This document shows, one piece after another, positions 10,935 to 19,307 of a DNA stretch of 64,000 nt. The notes beneath the pieces are model-generated. The model made no database searches. It worked only from the letters and a program-made list of their open reading frames with translations, and had not been told where the DNA came from. The translations under genes and the position numbers were made by a program. The stretch spans positions 1-64,000 of the forward strand of contig PBSL01000066.1 in NCBI GenBank assembly GCA_002726205.1. The letters run 5' to 3'. This DNA comes from Planctomycetaceae bacterium. GTDB taxonomy: Bacteria; Planctomycetota; Planctomycetia; Planctomycetales; Planctomycetaceae. Numbering within the stretch: position 1 is the first letter of the stretch; each line of letters opens with the position of its first letter.

Positions 10935-12182
10935 ATGATGAACCCGGTCCCCATGCGTACCTGCTTTCCCCACGCCGTTGCCGTCCTGCTGTTTGCCGCC
11001 GCCGGTCTGGCCGCGTGGCAGGTGCATGATGTCCTGCAACCGGCTCGAGCCGAGACGACCATCCTGTTCAATCACGGACTCGACCCGGTCGTGACCGCGG
11101 CTCCCGCGTCGTGGACCAACGCCTGGTGCGGCTCGTGTCACAAGCAGGAATATGCCCAGTGGCAGGAAAGTCGGCACAGCGTGGCGGGAACCAGCGACAC
11201 GTTCGTTGTCGAGTGCCTGGAACCCGGCAGCGGGCGGCAGCAGTTCTGCCTTAACTGTCACACGCCGCGGATCCCCGATCGGGGGCTGCCGACGGCCGAG
11301 CCGCCCGGACTCGACGATGCCTTCGGGGATCAGCCCGACTGGCTCACCGGCGGCGTCGACTGCCTGACCTGCCATGTGCGTGACGGAGTCGTTGTCGCCA
11401 CCCGGGTCACTTCACGGGGACTGGCCAAACATCCGATGCGAGAGGATTTTCGCCTGGGCCGGACCGAGTTCTGTGCGGGGTGCCACCAGTTCGCTTTCAA
11501 GGACTCCGACCTTCCCGATCGCTTCCACGGCGCCCTGCAGCAGGCCAGCCTGGAGGAGTTTCGCGAGTACAAGGCCGGGGGAGGAAAGGCGGCGCGATGC
11601 CACGAATGCCATATGCCCAAGGGAGGACACCTGATGCCTGGTGGCTTCTCCGACGAGATGGTCCGTCAAGCCGTTGGACTCGAACTCGACGCACGCTGGA
11701 TCGATCCGGGTCGCGAAGCCGAAGTGGCCGTGACGCTTCGAACCGGTCGCGTCGGCCACCGTGTCCCCGGAGGTGAGGAACTGCGGTTTCTGACGGCTCG
11801 GACCGAGGTGTACGACGCCGGAGGTCGAATGGTCGGCCGCCCTGTTTCCTCCGACAAGACTCATGAGCCGCTGGAGGGATGGCCGGCGGTTGAAACCCTG
11901 CGGAGGCTCATGGGGGACCGTGAACACGGCCGCGATCTGCAGGCCGCTCCCGCACCGGATACGCGGCTGAGATCGGGTGAAATCCGGCGGTATTCCTACC
12001 GGGTCCACTTCGATCCCGAGAGCCTCCGTGGATCACTGACAGTTCGTACCCGGTTGTGGTACCACCTGATGCACGACGGCAAGGCCGAACTGTTCGGCCA
12101 TCAGGCGGAGGATGTGCAACGCGTCGTTCGCGAAACCGAGGTCCGCCTGGATTTGCCCCGACCGGCGCCTACGGATCGGTGA
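10935..12182 (+). CDS. Exported five-haem cytochrome c
   Basis: Periplasmic multihaem cytochrome (415 aa) with an N-terminal Sec signal (AVAVLLFAAAGLAAW). Five CxxCH haem sites are seen: CGSCH at residue 65, CLNCH at 105, CLTCH at 143, CAGCH at 180 and CHECH at 222. The spacing and the WQESRHS segment after the first site resemble the cytochrome c-554 type of multihaem proteins. Residues 240-415 have no haem motif and look like a beta-rich domain. No oxidase or reductase gene is adjacent, so the electron partner is unknown. Confidence 0.88.
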   Translation: MMNPVPMRTCFPHAVAVLLFAAAGLAAWQVHDVLQPARAETTILFNHGLDPVVTAAPASWTNAWCGSCHKQEYAQWQESRHSVAGTSDTFVVECLEPGSGRQQFCLNCHTPRIPDRGLPTAEPPGLDDAFGDQPDWLTGGVDCLTCHVRDGVVVATRVTSRGLAKHPMREDFRLGRTEFCAGCHQFAFKDSDLPDRFHGALQQASLEEFREYKAGGGKAARCHECHMPKGGHLMPGGFSDEMVRQAVGLELDARWIDPGREAEVAVTLRTGRVGHRVPGGEELRFLTARTEVYDAGGRMVGRPVSSDKTHEPLEGWPAVETLRRLMGDREHGRDLQAAPAPDTRLRSGEIRRYSYRVHFDPESLRGSLTVRTRLWYHLMHDGKAELFGHQAEDVQRVVRETEVRLDLPRPAPTDR

Positions 12183-12354
12183 TCGCATCGATCAACTCGT
12201 GCGACCGCGGCATTCGAACCGTCGGCGGCATCCAGTGTCGGAACTCCTCGAGCCCGGATCGCTTCCACAGCGTGTCCTCGGACCACTCGGAGCGGATCCG
12301 TGCACACTCGTGTCGGATCTCGGCAGGTGTCGGCGTGTATTCCTGGCGGGCCAT
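12169..12354 (-). CDS. Conserved-looking 61-residue protein of unknown function, sigma-54 controlled
   Basis: Small soluble, charged protein (61 aa) beginning MARQEYTPTPAEIRHECARI and containing EWSED. No signal, membrane segment or known domain is visible. A strong GGAGG site lies eight bases before the ATG. The same reading frame is open upstream, but the region before this ATG contains the ribosome site and a sigma-54 promoter, so this start is chosen. Its 3' end overlaps the cytochrome gene by 14 bases, tail to tail. The opening resembles small planctomycete hypothetical proteins I have seen, an impression not checked by search. Confidence 0.72.
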   Translation of the reverse strand: MARQEYTPTPAEIRHECARIRSEWSEDTLWKRSGLEEFRHWMPPTVRMPRSHELIDAITDP

Positions 12355-12407
12355 GATGTGAACCTCCGGGGTGGGAGAGAATCTCCTGGACAGGTACCAC
12401 ATACAGA

Positions 12408-12424
12408 TGCAACGAGCGTGCCGA
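12408..12424 (-). promoter_or_regulatory. sigma-54 promoter of the 61-residue gene
   Basis: Read on the minus strand the site is TCGGCACG, CTCG, TTGCA: one mismatch (C for T before GG) to YTGGCACG-N4-TTGCW, with exact GG-N10-GC spacing. It points at the 61-residue gene; transcription would start near base 397 of this kilobase (12397), giving a leader of about 43 bases that contains the GGAGG site. Confidence 0.75.
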
Positions 12425-12480
12425 AGCGGGTGATTGACGTAACTGACTGTCAACCAGTTGTTTGCATCACGGGCCCACAG

Positions 12481-12506
12481 TGTCGCGCGTGGTGAATTTC
12501 GCGACA
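12481..12506. promoter_or_regulatory. Inverted repeat, candidate enhancer-binding site
   Basis: TGTCGCG and CGCGACA form a perfect 7 bp dyad with a 12-base spacer. The centre is about 96 bases upstream of the predicted sigma-54 start, the usual distance for a bacterial enhancer-binding protein. A second, weaker dyad (AACTG-N9-CAGTT) lies between it and the promoter. The activator is not identifiable from the window. Confidence 0.5.
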
Positions 12507-12527
12507 AGTGTATCGGATTGACACAGG

Positions 12528-14096
12528 CTAGCGTTCGTAACGCAGTGTCCGGCCCGGCTGGTTGTCGGCGGTCAGATGAGAGGGCTGGGCGTCTTCGAGG
12601 ATGATCTGGCCGTTGACGACGACCAGGCCGATGCCGTCGGCGGTCTGGTGCGGGTCCTTGTAGGTGGCCCGGTCAGTGACGGTTTCGGGATCGAAGACGA
12701 CCAGGTCCGCGAACGCGCCCTCGGAAATCTGGCCCCGGTCCTTGAGTCCGTAGCAGCGGGCGGGACGGCTGGTCAGCTTGGCGACGGCCTCTTCGAGGGT
12801 GAACAGGTTTCGATCACGAACGCAGGGTCCGATGATCCGCGGTGCCGTGCCGTAGACACGGGGGTGGACCACGCCATCATCGTGGTAGATGCCGTCGGAA
12901 CCGATCACGCACAGGTCGTGCTGCAGAAACGGTTCGACTCGCTCGTCCTCTCCTTCATGAAAGACCATCAGTGGCGCCAGTCGTTCTTCGAGCAACAGGT
13001 TGAACAGGGCTTCCTCGGCCGGCAGGTTCGACTCGTCGACGTATTCCTGGAGCGTGCGTCCCTGGTAGACCGAGTTCTCCTTGCCCGGCACCCAGGCGAT
13101 GGTGATCCGGTCGAGCTTGAGCGGGTAGGAGGCCAGTCCCTCACGGAACCGGCTGCGGGTGACCGGGTTGTGGAGTTCCGAGAGGGCTCCCAGCGGGCCG
13201 TTTTCCCAGGCCTCGTAGGGCAGCAGGTAATTGAGCATCGTGGAACCGGGCTGGTACGGGTAGCAATCGAAGGAGAACGCCACCTCGTTTCTCGCTTCCT
13301 TGTCGAAGTATTCCAGCAACGCGTCGACGGTTTCCCGGTCACGGCCTTTCATGTGGGAGATGTGGACGCGACATCCGGACCGTCGTCCGATTTCGACGGC
13401 CTCGCGAACTCCTTCGAGCACACCCTTCTTGTAACGGACGTGGGTCGTGTAGACGCCCTCGTATTCGGCGATCACCTTGCAGGCTTCGACCAGTTCATCG
13501 GTCGTGCTGTAGCACTGCACGATGTAGTCGATTCCGGTCGAGAGGCCGACGGCCCCGTCCTGCATGCCCCGGTGGATTTCGGCCTGGATCATTCGTAACT
13601 GCAGGTCATCGACCCACTCCTTGCCGAAGCCGCAGGCCAGGGCCCGGACGTTGGCGTAGGGCACGTGCCCGGCAACATTCTGGGCCGCCCGGCCATCGAA
13701 CTCGGCCAGGAATTCACCGACCGATTCCCAGCCCCGGTACTCTTGCTGCCGCAGCGCGTTGATTCCTCTCAGGTAAAAGATCCATTGCCGAACGTTGTCG
13801 GGCCGGACCGGTGCGTAGGAAATCCCGTCGACCATCAGCACCTCGGTCGTGAAACCTTGTGAGGTCTTGGGGAGAAAATGCGGCTGTTTGAGCAGCCAAC
13901 CGTCGGAGTGGTTGTGGACATCGATGAAGCCGGGGGCGACGACATGTCGATCGACGGCGATCCGCCGTCTCGCCTCGGCATCAGCCAGGTTGCCGATCCC
14001 GCTGATGCGGTCGCCAGAAATGCCGACGTCGGCGGTCACACGATCCGCGCCGGTTCCGTCGATGACCGTGCCGCCGTGTAGAATCAGGTCAAACAT
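12528..14096 (-). CDS. N-acyl-D-amino-acid deacylase-like amidohydrolase
   Basis: Zinc amidohydrolase (522 aa) of the D-aminoacylase/dihydroorotase group, starting MFDLILHGGTVIDGTG. Metal-ligand motifs are VHNHSDG, HISHMKG and the late GSDGIYHDDG...HPRVYGTAPR. The segment that in D-aminoacylases reads GNCG and supplies the metal-bridging Cys is here MVDGISYAPV, without Cys, so the metal site may differ and the substrate is uncertain. An upstream in-frame start was rejected because it adds 23 unlike residues. The SDR gene lies 37 bases upstream on the same strand. Confidence 0.82.
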   Translation of the reverse strand: MFDLILHGGTVIDGTGADRVTADVGISGDRISGIGNLADAEARRRIAVDRHVVAPGFIDVHNHSDGWLLKQPHFLPKTSQGFTTEVLMVDGISYAPVRPDNVRQWIFYLRGINALRQQEYRGWESVGEFLAEFDGRAAQNVAGHVPYANVRALACGFGKEWVDDLQLRMIQAEIHRGMQDGAVGLSTGIDYIVQCYSTTDELVEACKVIAEYEGVYTTHVRYKKGVLEGVREAVEIGRRSGCRVHISHMKGRDRETVDALLEYFDKEARNEVAFSFDCYPYQPGSTMLNYLLPYEAWENGPLGALSELHNPVTRSRFREGLASYPLKLDRITIAWVPGKENSVYQGRTLQEYVDESNLPAEEALFNLLLEERLAPLMVFHEGEDERVEPFLQHDLCVIGSDGIYHDDGVVHPRVYGTAPRIIGPCVRDRNLFTLEEAVAKLTSRPARCYGLKDRGQISEGAFADLVVFDPETVTDRATYKDPHQTADGIGLVVVNGQIILEDAQPSHLTADNQPGRTLRYER

Positions 14097-14133
14097 GGTC
14101 AGAGCTTGCCACGGGATGGGGTTGCCGGGAATT

Positions 14134-14868
14134 CTAACGGTAGGACTGTGTCGTGGGGATGACAATCAGTTCGGGGACATTGGCCCGGGCGGGGAGGCCG
14201 ACGACCATCAGCACGGCGTCGGCAACGTCCTCGGGTTGCAGGATTCGCGCCCGGTGCTCGGCGGTAACCGGGACCGGACGATCGTCCAGGATCGGGGTTT
14301 CGACTTCCCCGGGGTAGACGTTGGTCACCCGGATGCCCAGCTCTCGGTGTTCCTCGGCGACGGTCGTTCCCAGTGCGGCCATGCCGAACTTCGAGGCATT
14401 GTAGGCGACGCCGCCGATCGGTCCGGCCCGTTTGCCGGCGACCGATGAGATGTTGATGATGATTCCATCCTGCCGCTGCCGCATCCCGGGCAGCACCTCG
14501 TGGATGCAGTTGTAGGCACCGGTCAGGTTGACGGCGATCAACTTGTCCCAGTCGGCCGGATCGAGCGTGGCGACAGCACGGACCGGGGTGTTGATGCCGG
14601 CGCTGTTGACCAGGATATCGATCTGCCCCAGTTCCTCCCGTGCCCATTCGAAGAACTCGTGCACTCCCTGGCGGTCGGCGACATCACTGGGACGGGCCAG
14701 GATCGGGACCGGGCCACTGCAGTTGTCGGTGACGTCGTCAAGACGTTCCTGGCGGCGCCCGGTGATGGCGACGCGGCAGCCGGCATCAGCCAGCCCGCGG
14801 GCGATTGCGGCGCCGATGCCTGAACCACCGCCGGTGACCACCGCCGTGCGGCCTGTGAGATCGCTCAT
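14134..14868 (-). CDS. SDR-family oxidoreductase
   Basis: Classical short-chain dehydrogenase (244 aa): MSDLTGRTAVVTGGGSGIG cofactor motif, NSAGIN, catalytic ISSVAG and YNASK. The YNASKFGMAAL...NVYPGEVETPI segment is typical of the YdfG/serine 3-dehydrogenase-like group. Substrate unknown. It sits between the SGNH hydrolase and the amidohydrolase on the same strand; an upstream in-frame start adding 24 residues was rejected because the family N-terminus begins at this ATG. Confidence 0.88.
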   Translation of the reverse strand: MSDLTGRTAVVTGGGSGIGAAIARGLADAGCRVAITGRRQERLDDVTDNCSGPVPILARPSDVADRQGVHEFFEWAREELGQIDILVNSAGINTPVRAVATLDPADWDKLIAVNLTGAYNCIHEVLPGMRQRQDGIIINISSVAGKRAGPIGGVAYNASKFGMAALGTTVAEEHRELGIRVTNVYPGEVETPILDDRPVPVTAEHRARILQPEDVADAVLMVVGLPARANVPELIVIPTTQSYR

Positions 14869-14950
14869 GGTGGTCCCTGTTGTCGGAAGAAAGGGGCTAA
14901 GCAAGAGACCGGTTCTAACCGGCGCGTCGGAGACCGGCAAGCCAGCCGCC

Positions 14951-16126
14951 TCAGTCGCTCTGCTTCTTTTCCCCGATCTCCCGGATGACCGCCGCGGCCA
15001 GCCGTTTGTGCCCCTGGGGGGTAAAGTGGCCGTCGAGTTCGAAGTAGTCCCCGTCAGCGGCCGCCTCGCGGAACCCGGCTACCGGATCGATCACCGCAAC
15101 ATCGAATTCGCTGCAGATATCGGTGACCACCTCCTGGCAGACTGTCGTCTTCAACAACGTCGCGGGGACATCATAGCCGACCAACCGCATCCCCTGCCGG
15201 CTGGCCTCGGAGACGTAGGGTCCGTCCGGAACGATCACCATCACCAACCGGGCACCGGCCGCACGGCAGCGTGACGACCATTCGCGGACAGATCGTCTGA
15301 ATCGTGATTCGGCATTGCTCCGCCATTCAGTCGCTCCCTGGACCGGTTGCACGAACCGCCCCGGATTGGTCATCGCGGTGTGGACCAGTGACGGGTTGAG
15401 CAGCCCGGCCTCGAAGGCCGTACGCACCCTCGGAGAGAGTTGCCGGTACCGCCGCTGCTGGGAGGGCGTCAGTGTCGATCGCAGGTAGGCTTGCGATTTG
15501 CGGAAGACGCTGCGGTAGGACTCCATCGTCGTCGGTGTCGGTTGCAGCCATCCGCTCAGCGTGGGGAAGACCCACTCGCGGGTCCGCACCGACCAGTTGA
15601 TCTCGGCAGGCTCCTGTTCGACCAACTGGATCAGGTCGTCACCCTGCAACGTTCCGACCAGCACGATCGAGGGGCTGAAGTGATCCAGCGCCGCGGTGAT
15701 CATCGGCGAATAGTCGTTGGGCGAGGCCCCGGGAAACCCGAAGTTGATCACCTCCCAGGGTTCGTTGGCCAGGTTCTCGACAACTTTCGGCCACGACTCT
15801 TCGGCGCGGACGCCCCAGCCGAAGGTGAACGAGTCGCCGATGGCCACTACCCGGCGTTTGGTCGCCGGCGGCAGCGGTGAGAAGTCGCGGTCGCGAAGGC
15901 CCTGGCTGGAGATCGTGACCACGACATCGAATTCGCAGCTCTCGTGTTGTACCCGGCTGCCCGAAGGAAACAGCAGGTGCCGTGGAGGAGTTGCCAGGAT
16001 CCAGCCGACCAGGTGATCAAGCCCCGAGAGGCTCAGCGGGATGCCGATCAGGCAGATGGCCACGAACAGCCGACGCCGTTTCGAGCGACGTGGCGCGGTG
16101 TCAATTGGTGGGGCTGGCTCGGTCAT
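14951..16126 (-). CDS. Membrane-anchored SGNH hydrolase
   Basis: SGNH/GDSL-type esterase or acyltransferase-like protein (391 aa). Arg/Lys-rich N-terminus followed by one hydrophobic segment (LFVAICLIGIPLSLSGL), then block I IGDSFTFGWG with the nucleophile Ser, a block II Gly (NFGFPGAS) and the terminal DGHFTPQGH supplying Asp and His. Block III is weak (GTLQGDD). Probably anchored in the membrane with the enzyme outside. Its start overlaps the stop of the next upstream gene, another SGNH protein, by four bases (ATGA). Acyl-group chemistry on a surface glycan is inference from the manC linkage. Confidence 0.8.
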   Translation of the reverse strand: MTEPAPPIDTAPRRSKRRRLFVAICLIGIPLSLSGLDHLVGWILATPPRHLLFPSGSRVQHESCEFDVVVTISSQGLRDRDFSPLPPATKRRVVAIGDSFTFGWGVRAEESWPKVVENLANEPWEVINFGFPGASPNDYSPMITAALDHFSPSIVLVGTLQGDDLIQLVEQEPAEINWSVRTREWVFPTLSGWLQPTPTTMESYRSVFRKSQAYLRSTLTPSQQRRYRQLSPRVRTAFEAGLLNPSLVHTAMTNPGRFVQPVQGATEWRSNAESRFRRSVREWSSRCRAAGARLVMVIVPDGPYVSEASRQGMRLVGYDVPATLLKTTVCQEVVTDICSEFDVAVIDPVAGFREAAADGDYFELDGHFTPQGHKRLAAAVIREIGEKKQSD

Positions 16127-17637
16127 GGCATGTCCGAATCCGTGATCGCCGATCGCAGCAACGGCGCCAGCGCCTCGGCGATCAGCTGGTGTCCCAGAGG
16201 CGTCGGGTGGCAGTCATCGTGGATCAGATCGACATTGTAGTACCGCTGCCGCTGGGCGCCGTACTGTTGGAACAACGCCTGCACGTCGATCAGCGGCACG
16301 CCGGCCGCCTCGGCCACCTCGCGGATGATCCGGTTGGTGCTCAGCCGCGAACCCAGGTTGCCTATCGACCGTTCGCGACTCTCGGCGTAGGCCAGCTCCG
16401 CCTGCTGATGCCGCTGGAGTCCCTCCAGACACTGGGCCTTCAGGTAATGCAGGAGGGCCGGGTGCGGGTCGAGATCCAGGGCAGCGGTGACCGTGGCCAG
16501 TCCTTCTTCGAATTGCTCCTGTCCGACCGCCTGCGACGCGTCGGCGATCGCCGCGGTGACCTGCCGATGGTGCTCGGGAGCGAACGAATGTGGTTGACGG
16601 TGTTTCCAGGCGGGCGAGAGACGGGGGTTGAAGGGAATGGTCAACAGTACGACCGGTACATCGGCGTTGCGGGCCGTGGCGACCATCTGGCTGAGGTTGG
16701 CCCGGAACGTGTCGAGGTACTTCTGCCGCACCGTCAGCCACTCGGAGGGGTCGTACCGTTCCGGTGCCAGTGGCATTTCCACGGCGTAGTCCGATCCGAT
16801 CAACTCATGGTGCGACTCGAAACGGTCTCGCGTCCGTGACTGACGCGCCTCGTCCTGGCGGGCCCGGCGTTTCGAGACTGTCCATTGCACAAGGCCGTAC
16901 TCGATGGCGGCCAGGGTTCGGCTGTGAGCCAGCGTTCGCAGCACGTTGATGCTGGCCTGGCTGAGATGTTCTCGAGCAGGAGATTCACCGGAAGGTGGCT
17001 GGTCGGATGATGGTTTCAGCAGCGGTTGCCAGTGAAACCATTCGTTGTTGCCGACAAACAAGACGATCGTCGCGGGCTTGTAGAACCTCACGGCCTGGTC
17101 GACCACCGGAGCCAGTTCGCCGCTGGTGCAGCCGACCTGGGCGGCGTTGAGAATACGGACCTGTTTGCCGTCGATGCCCTGGCCGAGCATTGGCTCGACC
17201 AGGCCCGAGAGGCTGTCGGCGTAGCGGTAGGGGAATCCGAACGCGGCCGAGCCACCGACGATGACTACGCGGCGTTCCCCGTCGCGAACCACGTTGTCGG
17301 GGACGACGTATTGTGTCCCCAGCCACGGGCCGGCTCCAGCGATCTCCACGCCACCGATCCGGTATGGTTCGTCGGTACCCGGTCCGTCTGCGGGGTCGCG
17401 TAGAACCAGCTGGCGGTCGTCGGACGTGTTGGAGAGAACCGGGATGGGTTGGGTGTTGAGCCGCATCATGGCCAGTGCGGACAGCAGCCGCCGGCGGTAG
17501 TTGAAGATGTAGTCACCCAGCCAGCCGGCCGCTTCCAGTGTGACCAGCAGGATGGCGATGAACAGCAGCCGCCGCCGCAACGACCGGCGTGTCGTTGCGG
17601 GAGTCTCCTGTGGTTCGGCCGGGCTGGTTTCAGTCAC
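16123..17637 (-). CDS. Membrane-anchored SGNH hydrolase with TPR-like segment
   Basis: Second SGNH-type protein (504 aa), starting with GTG. One N-terminal membrane segment (LLFIAILLVTLEAAGWLG), block I VGGSAAFGFP with the nucleophile Ser, block III FVGNNEWFH and terminal DDCHPTPLGHQ with catalytic Asp/His. Residues around 340-410 (QFEEGLATVTAALDLDPHPA ... HQQAELAYAE) look like a tetratricopeptide pair inserted before the last block. Overlaps ruvX by eight bases upstream and the other SGNH gene by four downstream, so the group is translationally coupled. Confidence 0.8.
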   Translation of the reverse strand: MTETSPAEPQETPATTRRSLRRRLLFIAILLVTLEAAGWLGDYIFNYRRRLLSALAMMRLNTQPIPVLSNTSDDRQLVLRDPADGPGTDEPYRIGGVEIAGAGPWLGTQYVVPDNVVRDGERRVVIVGGSAAFGFPYRYADSLSGLVEPMLGQGIDGKQVRILNAAQVGCTSGELAPVVDQAVRFYKPATIVLFVGNNEWFHWQPLLKPSSDQPPSGESPAREHLSQASINVLRTLAHSRTLAAIEYGLVQWTVSKRRARQDEARQSRTRDRFESHHELIGSDYAVEMPLAPERYDPSEWLTVRQKYLDTFRANLSQMVATARNADVPVVLLTIPFNPRLSPAWKHRQPHSFAPEHHRQVTAAIADASQAVGQEQFEEGLATVTAALDLDPHPALLHYLKAQCLEGLQRHQQAELAYAESRERSIGNLGSRLSTNRIIREVAEAAGVPLIDVQALFQQYGAQRQRYYNVDLIHDDCHPTPLGHQLIAEALAPLLRSAITDSDMP

Positions 17638-18085
17638 GGTCGAGATACCCCTGCAGGATCAACTGTGCGGCGAGCATGTCGAGACGGGCCTTGCGTTTCT
17701 TGCGGGTCATGTCGAGATCGAGCAACACGGATTCTGCCTGGCGGGTCGTGTAACGTTCATCCCAGAAGGCGACCGGTTTCCCGGTTGCTTGGCGGACCCA
17801 GTCACCAAAGGCCCGGGCTTCCTGCGACAGTTCACTGATTGTTCCATCGGCGTGCAGCGGCAGGCCGATGACCAGGGCCACCACCTGCTGGTCGGCGATC
17901 AGTGCTTCGAGGTGCCCGGCGTCCTGGTTGTCGTCGCCGGATCGCTCCCAGGTCTCCAGCGGGACCGCCAGCGACTGTTCGGGTGTCGAGACGGCAACGC
18001 CGATTCGACGACGTCCGTAGTCGAGTCCCAACAAGGCTCCCTCGGAGGGAAGCAGGTCATCGGTCGGATCAGAGGTAACCGTCAC
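17630..18085 (-). CDS. ruvX: RuvX/YqgF-family Holliday-junction resolvase-like protein
   Basis: RNase H-fold protein (151 aa) of the RuvX/YqgF family, linked in other bacteria to 16S rRNA 5' processing and possibly Holliday junctions. GLDYGRRRIGVAVS supplies the first acidic residue, IGLPLHADGTIS and FWDERYTTRQAE the others. A GTG start with GGAGGAAGG seven bases upstream is preferred; a longer upstream start would deeply overlap manC. Overlaps manC by 17 bases and the SGNH gene by eight. Its position inside a polysaccharide-type operon is odd for a housekeeping gene. Confidence 0.9.
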   Translation of the reverse strand: MTVTSDPTDDLLPSEGALLGLDYGRRRIGVAVSTPEQSLAVPLETWERSGDDNQDAGHLEALIADQQVVALVIGLPLHADGTISELSQEARAFGDWVRQATGKPVAFWDERYTTRQAESVLLDLDMTRKKRKARLDMLAAQLILQGYLDRD

Positions 18086-19142
18086 GGCCTTCCTCCGCCA
18101 GTCGCTCGACGAGCTCTCGCAGGCCGTCCTCGTCGTCACGACGGGCCACCAGGGTGACATCAGCCGTCTGCACGATCACCAGGTCCTCGACACCCACGAC
18201 GGCCACCAGGTGATCGCCGACGCTGCGGACGATGCAGTTGTGGACATCGACGGTACTGACAGGTCCCTGCAGGCAGTTTCCGGATTCGTCGCTGCCGATC
18301 ACTTCCGGCAGGGCCCGCCAACTGCCGACATCGTTCCAGCAAAACGACGCTTCCAGGACACAACTGTCCTGGCAGTGCTCGAGCACTGCGCGGTCGATGG
18401 AAATCGCCGGCAGGGCCGCAAACGTCTCCTGCAGCCTGGCGCTGTATTGATCGGTTCCCAGGACCGCGCGCAGCGTGGCCAGCCCGTCGCCGATTGCCGG
18501 TTGATGTTCGGCCAACGCCTCGACGATGCGGTCGGCTCGCCAGGTGAAGATGCCGCTGTTCCAGTAGCTTTCTCCGGTCGCGAGATAGTGCTCTGCCGTT
18601 TCCCGGTCGGGTTTTTCGTGAAAAGAGGAAACCCCGAACCCGTTGGGCTGGCCGGGCAATGGATCACCGCGGTGGATGTAGCCGAAACCGGTGGCCGCCC
18701 GTGTTGGGGGGACACCAAACAGCACCAGCCGCCGCCGATCGTCTTCGACCAGCGCCACCGCCGCCTGGACCGCCTCGCGGAAGGACTCGTCGGGTTGAAT
18801 CACGTGATCGGCCGGCAGAACCAGCATCACCGCTTCGGGGTCGGCAGCCAACAGGTGTTCGGCGGCCAGCCCCAGGCAGGCCGCGGTGTTGCGTGCCACC
18901 GGCTCTTCGATCACCTGTTCGCCCGGGACCGACGGCAACTGCTCGCGGGTGGCGGTTGCCTGGACGACGTTGGTGACCACCCAGGTCCGCTCAGCGGTGA
19001 CCAGACCGTCGAGCCGATCGACCGACTGCTGCAGCAGCGTGCGGTCGCCCACGAGGACCTGCAACTGCTTGGGGCAGTCGCGGCGGCTCTGTGGCCAGAA
19101 TCGCGTGCCACTGCCGCCGGACATGATCACCGCGTGAAGCAT
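18069..19142 (-). CDS. manC: Mannose-1-phosphate guanylyltransferase
   Basis: Makes GDP-mannose from mannose-1-phosphate and GTP in the cytosol (357 aa). Starts MLHAVIMSGGSGTRFWPQSR with the nucleotidyltransferase signature, followed by CPKQLQ and the later FHEKPD and WNSGIFTWRAD. There is no fused C-terminal isomerase domain, so it is the single-function type. First gene of the coupled leftward group manC-ruvX-SGNH-SGNH; GDP-mannose supply plus two extracytoplasmic SGNH enzymes suggests decoration of a mannose-containing surface glycan, which is inference. Confidence 0.93.
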   Translation of the reverse strand: MLHAVIMSGGSGTRFWPQSRRDCPKQLQVLVGDRTLLQQSVDRLDGLVTAERTWVVTNVVQATATREQLPSVPGEQVIEEPVARNTAACLGLAAEHLLAADPEAVMLVLPADHVIQPDESFREAVQAAVALVEDDRRRLVLFGVPPTRAATGFGYIHRGDPLPGQPNGFGVSSFHEKPDRETAEHYLATGESYWNSGIFTWRADRIVEALAEHQPAIGDGLATLRAVLGTDQYSARLQETFAALPAISIDRAVLEHCQDSCVLEASFCWNDVGSWRALPEVIGSDESGNCLQGPVSTVDVHNCIVRSVGDHLVAVVGVEDLVIVQTADVTLVARRDDEDGLRELVERLAEEGRDGYL

Positions 19143-19307
19143 CGCACACCTGGGTCGGGAAGGAGACGATTTCGAGCATAGACGGTGAGGCGTGTTGGGT
19201 CGAGTACCGCTTTCGGGCGGGTCCGGTCGGCTGCCCAACGGTTCGCACGGTCACTGTCGCCAGGCGATGCGGATTTCCGCGGGTTGAATCGCGGGTCCTG
19301 TCAGAGG

